The notes below the pieces were generated by a model that did not search any database, was not told where the DNA came from, and was given only the letters and a program-made list of their open reading frames with translations. Shown here piece by piece: positions 55,740-64,000 of a DNA stretch of 64,000 nt (position 1 is the first letter of the stretch; the number at the start of each line of letters is the position of its first letter). The stretch lies in the NCBI GenBank assembly GCA_949358305.1, contig OX442322.1:2232001-2296000 (forward strand), given 5' to 3'. This stretch comes from Strigamia acuminata. Lineage: Eukaryota > Arthropoda > Chilopoda > Geophilomorpha > Linotaeniidae. The position numbers were made by a program, and so were the translations under genes.

Positions 55740-56955
55740 AATACACGGCCCCGACATCAGATTTCTTCGTAGATCTGGCGCGTAGTAGACCTTTTTGAGT
55801 GTTATTGGGATTGATGCAGACGTCCCCGACTCCTTGTATTTTGATGAGAGTTTTCTTATCTGCTTGACTAATTGTTCCAGTCATTTCTTTGAAATTGTGA
55901 AACTGATTCTTGTCCTTGCAGAAATGTCCTGTTGCTCCCGTATCATAAGTTCAGCAATTGCTGGCATTGCTGCACTGTAACATTTCCTGTTCGCTCAATT
56001 CCGTGAGGAATCCGACATCTAACATGTTGGAATCGAGCTCCTCGACTGTATTTGTCTTCATATTACTGTTTGGTGCCAATTGCAATTGCACTGTGCAATC
56101 TTTGGCCCAGTGTCCATGTTGATTACACCGAAAACACGGCCTCCGTCCCGTTGACCCGGTCGTGTTCCCTCTGAAATTTCCTCTCGTATTTTTGCCACCT
56201 CGATAATTCGATTTGTTTCCTCTTTGTCCAGTATAATTCGCTTTGTTGTTCTGATTATTGCCCTGTTGCTGTTGGAACTTCTGTGAATTGTCATTGTTCT
56301 TTGTGTTTGAAGAATTCGCCCCTGTGCTGAATGCATCTATAATTGGTCCTTGTCCGGAATCACGCCTTTGTTGTGCAAGTCTGCCTTCTTCGGCGACCAA
56401 TTCCGCTTCCACCTTTTCCAACGTGAAATTCGCGTCTTCCCATCTGTAGATAGACTGGACAATAGACTGATATTATTGTGGCAGGTATCTAATTAATTGG
56501 AAAGCTTGATACAAATTGTCCAATTGGTGTTAACCGTCAGCCAGTTTCTTTGCTGCGTTGCGTATCTTTGCGGCGAAAATCCTGATTGTTTCCGTCGCCG
56601 GGTCGTCTTTGAGGTTGAAGAATTCGTCGAGCAAACGTATTATGCGCGCCGGCGACACTGGTTCAAAGTTGGTCTTCAACATATCCCATGCTGTCTTGGC
56701 ATCCTCAATTCCGGTGAGCAACTCGTGATATTGCTCTTCAATCGAATAATAAATAAGACTGAATGCCCGTCCTTTTCGCAATTTATAGTCCGAGCAATCA
56801 CGCCAAGACGCTCCTGGTGCCAACGCCTCCTCGGTTCCGTCTGTAAATCCCCAGCAACCGTGATGCATAAGGAGGACCTTGATTTGTTGTTTCCATCCAT
56901 CGTAATTAGTTCTGTTCAGCAACGTAATCTTTCTCTCTGGTTTTTCCGGATCCAT
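55740..56955 (-). pseudogene. CopJ gag and protease
   Basis: From ATG 56955 (MDPEKPERKITLLNRTNYDGW). Gag is broken by TAA codons where Lys (about 56531) and Glu (about 56474) are expected. The zinc knuckle CFRCNQHGHWAKDC is intact (near 56110). After the protease region (NCxTYDTGATGHF with a stop before it, near 55950) the frame decays to KVYYAPD, RRNLMSGPCI-like sequence at the CopI joint. It continues at 49869. Confidence 0.87.
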
Positions 56956-57621
56956 TGTGTCTTAGGACTAGTAGCTTGTCAACCAACACACACACACACT
57001 TTTCCAGCAAAAACACTTTTCTTACTAATAATCGCAACAAAGTTCGCTCTTAAGATTAAGTTAGTACAAAGCCTGACACAATACTAAGCTAAACAATATA
57101 ATATTCAAAATATATTCGTAATAAACACTGATATTGTTCAAAAATTGTTCGGCAAACTGCCAGTTGTTTTCCCTGCTGTGTCTCGTCTCGTGTCGACTCA
57201 ATTCCGCAAATTGTCCTCAAAATTGTCTGTTCTTTCGCCGTTCGTCGACGTTTTCGGTTCACACTTCACGTGTGGTTGACTGGAACAGTCGCCGTCGTAT
57301 TCCAGACGTTTTTCCGCCGAAAATGTTGCCACGTTATCGACACGTATTGCGCCTCGCAATACGGGAAACAAACTTCCCAAAACAAAAACAAAAACTTGTT
57401 TAAATGAAATGTTTATTGTTTCTCGAACCCGTCAATATCCCTGCACTGCTTGGCATCCAGTTGTCGTCTCTATCGCCGCGGAATCCAGGTCGAAAATCGA
57501 GTTGTTTACATCCATCATGGGCACCGCCATTTTGGATTTGGAGGAAAAACTTCACTGCTGACCTTGTAATGCTTTAAATTCACTCTGGACGTTTTTCCTT
57601 GGTTTTATAGGCCCATAACCT
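56956..57621 (-). other. CopJ leader with primer site
   Basis: Next to the LTR on the minus strand is aggttatgggcc (57610-57621), the tRNA-iMet anticodon-arm site. It also holds ccaaaatggcggtgcccat (57517-57535) and one cacacttcacgtgtggttg (57260-57279). No gene. Confidence 0.78.
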
Positions 57622-57940
57622 TGTTGAATCGTAGTGGATAATGGTGTGGATTCATTAAATTCGCAGTGGTGTGGAAAAACTCCCTAGTAAGAAAGAAACA
57701 CATGAGATGTTAAGTGGTTCAAAGCAGAACATAAAGTGAGTGTTTATTCAGATGTCATGTGACTTCCTCGGGTATACAGTGCCACCTGTTGGCATGACAT
57801 GTAAATAATACACTAGAATGATCGCAAACACTCGTAATGTTTGATGCGAACATAAACAAAAACATATACAAATGTGAGAACAATGTCAATTGATAATACG
57901 ATACAAATACAGCAAGATTAACAAACACAGCAAGCTAACA
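57622..57940 (-). repeat. CopJ 5' LTR
   Basis: 319 bp, partner of 22692-23010. It was first read as solo, but the primer site next to it and the distant partner identify it as the 5' LTR of CopJ. Confidence 0.9.
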
Positions 57941-58516
57941 TTTTGCTCGTTGGATGTTACGACGAATCTTAGCCTCTTGCTGTAACAAATTGTCCGCCGC
58001 TCTGAACCACGCCTCGAATACAAGTCGTCCTTCAAGGCCCTTAAGACCTTTTTTCTTCACTTCGTCAGTCATGTAACGCTGTTCCATTAGGAGTTCACCA
58101 AGACGTTTCTCGTTTCGCAAAACTGCCTTCGTCGCTTGCTTCTTAATGACCTTAAGGCCCTTCTCGGTAAACGCACGTTTCTTCGTTGTATCCGCAGTTC
58201 TTTTCCTCTTCTCACAACGTTTATGCCGCGCAATCTAACTTAATTGCTTGGGTGTCAACGGCTTATCGTAAACTTTCGGCCAAGCACCAAGTTCTTTTCG
58301 TTCGGAAAATGGGCGCTTGAACGTTACTATTTCGGACAGCGGCTTGATGTCAATAGTCGCTATATCCTCCTCCTCTGCCAAAACGTTCAGATGTTCTAAT
58401 TCTGACTGTCTGTCGTACAGCTCAAAAAACTGAGTTGAAATGCCTGAGCAGACAGAAACGTTGTCATCTTCGTCAGAACTATCCTTGATGTCCATCCGAC
58501 TAAACTTGCCTGTCAT
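57941..58516 (-). pseudogene. Ulp1/SENP-like protease, 5' part
   Basis: The first in-frame ATG is at 58516 (MTGKFSRMDIKDSSDEDDN), after a TGA nine bases further upstream. The N-terminus is acidic and then has FFELYDRQSELEHLNVLAEE. An in-frame TAG at 58235-58237 follows LTPKQLS. A Lys/Arg-rich, probably helical segment (RKRTADTTKKRAF to LRNEKRLGELLMEQRYM) leads to FEAWFRAADNLLQQEAKIRR and NIQRAK at the CopJ joint. It continues as ALGRREYKG at 22691 on the far side of CopJ. The N-terminal region matches no family I recognise. Only one point lesion is seen besides the insertions, so the gene died recently, or the TAG is an exon border or an error. Confidence 0.65.
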
Positions 58517-58829
58517 GTCGTCCAATCAAGTCTAATATGTGCAAAAATAAATTAAATTCATAAATTAAAATTCATTAATGTGTGACCGTCAGGCCACCTG
58601 GGTGACCTGCGGCACTGCCACACACCACCATACGGCCCCAAAGGTCAACCCCTCTGTGGGTGATTGACCTAGCCCGGGGAGGAGGGAGTGGAGTGGTGTG
58701 GTGAGGAGGGAGTGGAGAGAGAGAGGAGAGTTGAGTGTTGGACACGACCTGAGAAGGACGTGTCTGCAGCAGCTCCCAGAGAGGAGAAGTAGTCATCGAG
58801 AGGGGCGAGAAGTGTCCCAGGTTGAACCC
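58517..58829. other. Spacer between Ulp1-like gene and GypZ
   Basis: No gene. 58526-58580 is AT-rich, and 58676-58740 is a purine-rich ggagggagtggag tract on the plus strand, possibly part of a promoter or of a degraded LTR. Neither reading is established. Confidence 0.35.
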
Positions 58830-59123
58830 TGTCGGATTTTTGGATTAATAAAAAGTCGGTTTTTCTGCACGTAACAACTCATTTATTTGTAACAGGTTCA
58901 GTTCAATACTTGCGCGCTTTGCGCATCAATTTTACTCAAGTTTTTACTCGTTCGTTGCGAGCTTTTTACATCGCTTGCTTACATGTTTATGTTCGTATAT
59001 CGGAATGCGTAATGTTACATTTTACACGCCAAATCATATTATTACGTTCGCGCGCGTTCACTATTAATTTGATACAGTTTTATTACAAAATAATTCAAAT
59101 TTTAAAGGATTCGCAATGCGACA
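58830..59123 (-). repeat. GypZ 3' LTR
   Basis: 294 bp, ends TGTCG and CGACA, directly after the purine tract ctccggggagc on the minus strand. An aataaa-type signal (ttaataaaaag on the plus strand) lies near 58845. Confidence 0.9.
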
Positions 59124-59147
59124 GCTCCCCGGAGTTAAAATAGATTT

Positions 59148-62100
59148 TTAATTCCCTTTCTTTGCCTTGCGACGCCCGGCTGCGGTGGTCGACATTGGAT
59201 ATGGTCGATACGATTTGATGCCCAAATGTCTTCTCGATCGCCTTATTCCGTCTTGCCACGTCGTCCCATATTGATCTTGTGCGTCGGGTGTCGTCATGCT
59301 TGCACCTGGTGTCGGGTCCAATGGCCGCGTCAAACTTGACGCCAATCTGTCCAACCGTTTGAGTGTCTGCTCCGTGTCTACCGGTGGTATCTCGATAACT
59401 ACCGGCGGCGAGCTCGGTTTGGGCACGGTTGTGCGGGTCACGACCGCTGGGAAAATGTCTGGTCGCGGGCGTATAAACCGTCGCCTCAGATGATTAATAT
59501 GTTTAATATGCTCAAGCTCACTGGCGATCATCTTGACCAGATACCGCACGCTCCCCAGCTTCTCAACAACGACTCCTTCCTCCCACTTTCCTAATGGGGA
59601 AAGGGCCCACACCAAATCATCTTGCTCCAAACCACGCACAGGTTTGCCCATTTGAAATAAATCTGACTGCTCTGGTCGATGAACGGTCAGATGCGTCCTG
59701 GGTTCCCAGTGAAACATCAGCTGAGCTGGCGTCAATCCCGTGACCGCTGAAGGTGTAGTGTGCTGGTAATAAAGGACTCTCATCATTCGCACCAGAAGTA
59801 ATCCGGTTCCATGTTTGCGCATGCCATTTTTGAATGTTTGCACCGCACGTTCAACTGGCCCGTTCGATTGGGCATGATATGGTGGCGAGAATTTCTGCTT
59901 GATGCCGTTGGCCTGTAAAACTGACGAAGTTCCTCCGACTGAAAAGGAGGACCATTGTCCGTGACAATGAGGTCAGGCAGTCCAAACATTGCGAACCACC
60001 TCATTATTTGCAAAATCACTGCGCCTGCGGTTGTTGTTATCATTCTCGCCGCCTCGATCCAGTTTGTGTAAGTGTCCACTAATATTAGAAATCTTTCTCG
60101 ATCCAAATCTGCCAAATCCAAGTGAAGTCGGCTCCAGGGGCGTGCCGGGGTCGGCCACGGGACCGGCCTCACTTTGGGTGGCAGTGCTCTAACTCGTTGA
60201 CAGTCCTCAAAGCTAGCCACATAATGTTCAATGTCGGCATCTATTTTGGGCCACCAATAGGTGACTCTCGCCAGGCGTTTCATCGCTACGATTCCCGGAT
60301 GTCCCAGGTGCAAATGCTGAAGGGCCCGGTGACGAAGTGAAATCGGCAGTACAATGCGATAACCTCGCAACAACACACACTCCTCAATCGTCAATTGATC
60401 AAAAATAGCCACAAATTTCAGCAAATCACCGTTTCCATCCTCCGACACCGTTCCGTTTCTCAACACTTTAATAACACGTACAATGTTAATGTCCTTACAT
60501 GATTCGGTCTTGATTTCACTCCATGATATTGGTGAATCTCCCAAATTCATGAATAATAATTCCTGTCGCTCAAAACTCTCGGGTGAGACACTACGCACTG
60601 GTTGTAACGGCAACCTACTCAATGCATCCGCATTGAGGTGCTCGATTCCTTTGCGATGTTCGATTTGATAGTCAAACGAGCTCAGGAACAACATCCATCT
60701 TAGCATCCTGAGCGGGACCACCTCTGGAATGGGCTTTTTGCGACCAAAAAGTCCCAACAGCGGCTTATGGTCCGTTATGATTACAAACGAGAAACCCATC
60801 AGGTACATGATGAATCTTTTTACACCAAAGATCACCGATAAAGCTTCTCTGTCCAATTGGGAGTAGTTCCGCTCCGTTTGGGTCATGGTCCGAGATGCAT
60901 AGGCCACTGGTCGTTCTTGGCCGTCAACTCGATGTGCCAGGACCGCCCCAACTCCCACTGGTGACGCGTCCGTTGCCAACGTAATTTGGTGCTTAGGGTT
61001 GAAAAGCATCAATAGCTTGGGTGAAACAAGTTCGCTCTTGACCAGTGCAAACGCCTTGTCGTGGGCGCTACTCCACGTCCATGTCACACCCTTTTGTAAC
61101 AAGCTATACAACGGGGTCAGTGTGGTCGCCATGTTAGGCAGGAACATCGCGTAAAATGTGATAAGGCCCAAAAATGCCCTTAGTTCATGCACATTTGTTG
61201 GGCTTGGTGCTGCCGTTATGGCCAACACCTTGGTTGGTAACGGGGCAATGCCCGCACCAGATATGCGGAAACCCAAAAAGTCCAAACTTCCAACCATGAA
61301 TATGCACTTTGGCTTATTCAAGCGCAACCCTATGTCGCGAAAACGCTGAAACACTCTTTTCAGCAACGCTAGATGCTCAAACCGGTTCAATGAAGGCACC
61401 AACATATCATCTTGATATGGGCGTACCTCCTTAACTTCTCTAAACTCCTCCTCAATGGTTCTCTGAAATTCTCCTGCAGCGGTAATAATCCCGAAAGGCA
61501 TGCGTGTGACGCGAAATAGGCCCATGTGAGTATTGATGGCCACCAAGTAGGACGACTCCTCGTCCAGTTCGCGTTGTTGATACGCCTGCTGGAGGTCCAA
61601 CTTGGAAAATACAATTGCGTCGCCAATTGCTGCCAAAATATCGGGTATCTTCGGGAGCGGGTACGGGTGCGGGTACAAAGCCAAATTGATGGTTGATCTG
61701 TAGTCCCCGCACAACCGTACCCCTCCATCCTTCTTGGGAACAATCACCAAGGGAGTTGCCCATCGGCTGTATCTGATCGGCACTAAAATGCCTTGTTGTT
61801 GTAATTCAAGTATTGCCGCTTCCACTTTACCCCGGAGTGCCATTGGTACCACTCTGGGTCTGAAGAACCTGGGTGACACCGTGGCGTCCACCTCCAGATG
61901 GAGTGGCGACCCACGATAATGGCCCAAACCCGGTAAAAATATGTCGCTGTACGCTGTTAATAACTCGTCCAACTGTCTCTGTGCAGGTGGTACGTCTATC
62001 ATCTTATGCACCGCTGATGCGGAATGCGTTGTCCGCTCACACGTCCGGCCCAAACTGTCCAAAATGTTTCTACCGATCAAATTTGGCCCCCCGTTTGCCA

Positions 62101-63763
62101 CAACCAAAATCTTGGCCGGTATTGCAGTTTTATCGTCCGCTAATACTACATTGATTCGACCGTAAACGTGTACCTTCTGTCCAGTGTATGTCCTCAAGGT
62201 ATCGTTTGTGGGTTTTAAAAGCGGTGCTACGTTGTTATCTGGCCAAAGCTGGCTGTATGACTCCAATGTGATGAGAGTCTGCTCGCTTCCGGTGTCAACG
62301 AGCATTTTGACCGGTTGACCGTCGAGACGCACCTCAATCTCAATCGGCGGGATCTTGTTGTCTTCGCTGGCGACCATAAACACGTAGTAATCGTCGTCAG
62401 CCTGTTGTTGCTGTCTATTCTGAGCAGCTTGTTGTGTTCGTTGCTGTTGCTGATAATAATTTCCATATTGTTGCTGCCCGTACTGTTGCTGGCGATGATC
62501 CCAGGCCTGGTCAACATCCTGATACAGTTGACCACTGTATCCACCTGGGATTTGGCTCAGCCGTTGCTGCTGCTGCTGTTGTTGTACGTGTTGTTGCTGC
62601 TGTTGCAACCCTTGTTGCTGTTGATAGTGCTGCTGTTGTTGGTACGGCACCTGCCGTTGTGGGGAAAACTCAACATCCGTCTCAGACATCCAGTTTACTG
62701 GCACACGTCGTTGACTAAACGGCGTAAAGTCTTCACAGGGGCGTTGTGCCCTGTCCTGTTGTTGGGCAGGGTCTGCTCTCATGCAGACCCTCGCCAGGTG
62801 TCCCACACCTCCGCATCGATAACATTTGGCATCAGAAAAGGGGCACACCAGTCCCTTATGATCGCCACCACACCTCTTACATTTACCCGCCAGTTGGGCA
62901 ATAGACATAGGTGAGCGATTTGTTACATTTCTCGTGTTCTGGCCAAAAGGCTGCCCACGCGACCTTCCACGGCCTGGGTTTGCAAATTGTCGGTTTGCAA
63001 CCACGTTGGGCTTAAATGGCTGGGCCTGAGTTTCCATCCTGTAGACTTCTGACAACCCTAGCGGTTGCGTTTTGTCCAGTTCAGGCGGTGAAACATTAAG
63101 CGCGGGGTCCTTCTGCTTCTTATACACAAGCTGCCCCTGGACTGCCGCTTCGGCAGCCAGTGCTAACTTGATGGCTTTGGCCAAGTCTAAAGTCTCCTCT
63201 TCAAGAAGACGTAGGCGCAGCTTATCATTGTTCACGCCAGTTATAAATTGCGTTAATATTGCCTCGTCATTTATGTCTCTTGATGAAAATTTACACAAAC
63301 GTGCTTGGGCCCGCAAATCGGCCACAAATTTGGCTATCGTCTCGCCTGGCTGACGTTTAATTCCCGCGAGTTTAAACTTCTGCACGTGTGGCCTGGTAAT
63401 CGCCTGGTAGTGCTCCGTCAGCTTCAAGATTATGTCGTCTAATGTTGCCTTTTCAATGGTTTCCGGGTAAATGAGGTCTCTTATCAGCCCGTAGACTTCT
63501 GTTCCAGCGACTGACGTAAGAAGCTTTTTCTGTTCCGTGTCTTTCACATGGTTGAGCACACAGAAATCCCTGAATTGGTGGACATACTGTGTCCACGCCT
63601 CCTCCGATTTTCCGGTGAAGGGGAGGATTGGGCCAAGTTGATGCGGCGGTCGGTCCACCTGTGCCTTGACCAGGGACGATATTGCGGCGATTAAATCCGC
63701 AGTAGATGCAGGCGCCGATGGCGTCACGGTCTCCATCGACGCTGTTTTCGTCGGATCGGTCAT
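59148..63763 (-). pseudogene. gag-pol: GypZ Gag-Pol with one integrase frameshift
   Basis: A single frame from ATG 63763 (MTDPTKTASMETVTPSAPAS). Gag has a capsid region (LPFTGKSEEAWTQYVHQFRD) and two zinc knuckles (CKRCGGDHKGLVC and CYRCGGVGHLARVC, 62780-62890), then a long Gln-rich tract (62400-62680). Protease is VDTGSEQTLI (near 62290). RT has the active site YQDD (near 61410). RNase H is TDASPVGVGAVL (near 60965). In the integrase zinc finger the first Cys is Phe (ASFEDCQRV, near 60210); the core has DNGPPF (near 59965). A one-base loss in a T-run near 59922 shifts the frame; the rest continues from ANGIKQKF to 59148 with a GLEQDDLVWALS module and a Pro-rich tail. If the shift and the Cys change are real, this copy lacks integrase. 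Confidence 0.9.
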
Positions 63764-63919
63764 TTTTCCAACCAAGAAACAAAGCAAATAATCAGTTCTA
63801 AATACCAAGCTTAACATGCAAAATAATGATACGTATCTCAACCATCGTGGCCCGGTGCGGCAGCCCATGGGTTCGAATCCTCGAATCAACTTGTATCAGG
63901 CTTTTACTCGTCGCCAACT
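63764..63919 (-). other. GypZ leader with primer site
   Basis: Two bases after the LTR the minus strand reads TTGGCGACGAGTAAAAG (63901-63917), the position of a tRNA primer site; the tRNA was not identified. A B-box-like gggttcgaatcc lies on the plus strand at about 63869-63880. Confidence 0.55.
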
Positions 63920-64000
63920 TGTCGGATTTTTGGATTAATAAAAAGTCGGTTTTTCTGCACGTAACAACTCATTTATTTGTAACAGGTTCGGTTCAATACT
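63920..64000 (-). repeat. GypZ 5' LTR, partial
   Basis: 81 bases matching 58830-58910 with one difference (ggttcg against ggttca near its end). Truncated by the window edge. Confidence 0.9.

Larger units (their letters stand above)
22692..57940 (-). mobile_element. CopJ: Ty1/copia element, 35 kb with nested insertions
   Basis: Minus-strand copia with a 5' LTR at 57622-57940 and a 3' LTR at 22692-23010. Its body is in five pieces: 55740-56955 with its leader, 48651-49869, 37147-38073, 24127-24131 joined to the rest, and 23029-24131. Coding sequence resumes across each gap at the matching residue, and the interrupting elements carry target duplications. Flanks are ttttc (22687-22691) and ttttg (57941-57945), a 5-bp duplication with one mismatch. 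Removing CopJ joins a Ulp1-like reading frame. The LTRs differ at about 12 of 319 positions by eye. The body has several stops and one deletion, so it is dead. Confidence 0.87.
58830..64000 (-). mobile_element. GypZ: Ty3/gypsy element, 5' LTR cut by the window end
   Basis: Minus-strand element with a 3' LTR at 58830-59123 and the start of the matching 5' LTR at 63920-64000. Gag-pol is one frame with a single frameshift. The left flank is aaccc; the right flank is outside the window. Confidence 0.93.

Noticed and set aside
57622-57940. Solo LTR.
   Set aside because: A tRNA-iMet primer site and copia leader follow it, and its partner LTR is at 22692, so it is the 5' LTR of CopJ.
62315-62914. 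Plus-strand 199-codon Leu-rich frame.
   Set aside because: It is the antisense of the Gln-rich tract of GypZ Gag (CAG/CAA runs read as CTG/TTG).
63840-63900. Possible tRNA gene (B box gggttcgaatcc on the plus strand).
   Set aside because: The A box lacks a key base and no acceptor stem is apparent; it lies in the GypZ leader.
1-64000. CRISPR arrays, operons, rRNA genes, bacterial promoters.
   Set aside because: No regularly spaced direct repeats with unique spacers and no rRNA-like sequence; the content is eukaryotic retroelements.

Overview
This is eukaryotic, moderately AT-rich DNA made almost entirely of LTR retrotransposons inserted into one another. No bacterial or phage feature is visible. 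An invertebrate animal, perhaps an arthropod, is the best guess: several Ty1/copia elements carry a primer site complementary to the anticodon arm of initiator tRNA-Met, the half-tRNA priming mode known from Drosophila copia. This is an inference, and no host gene fixes the species.

Left part (1-20463). Only the right-hand halves of a nest are in the window. From outside in: an old minus-strand Ty3/gypsy (GypW, 18980-20463); a plus-strand gypsy with 150-bp LTRs (GypP, 16249-18979); a minus-strand gypsy of the same family (GypM, 15369-16248); a copia (CopA, 13214-15368); and a very large gypsy (Gyp1, 1-13213). Gyp1 has gag, a -1 frameshift site, pol, a third ORF of unknown function and a long 3' LTR carrying a GC-rich insertion.

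Centre (20464-58516). A Ulp1/SENP-like (C48) cysteine protease gene on the minus strand lies at 57941-58516 and 21226-22691. It is split by a 35-kb composite copia, CopJ (22692-57940), and by a small inverted-repeat element. Three elements sit inside CopJ: CopX (24132-37146), CopF (38074-48650) and CopI (49870-55739). CopX contains a non-autonomous gypsy, GypY (25231-31064), and a solo LTR. CopF contains an almost intact copia, CopG (38947-44824), with identical LTRs. CopI contains a palindrome-rich element. Target-site duplications (TSDs) support most joints: aatac, acatc, aaatg, gttg, ctct and an imperfect 5-bp repeat for CopX. LTR-pair differences broadly follow nesting depth.

Right end (58830-64000). 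A minus-strand gypsy (GypZ) lacks only the far part of its 5' LTR.

The retroelements supply capsid/nucleocapsid, protease, reverse transcriptase/RNase H and integrase. The most unusual content is (i) a GypY protein with duplicated hydrophobic modules and five 36-bp repeats, apparently reached from a shortened gag by a -1 slip; (ii) ORF3 of Gyp1; (iii) a UGA codon at the same position just before reverse transcriptase in two divergent copias; and (iv) two priming modes on one tRNA. Some short ORFs are overlapping noise and are not annotated.
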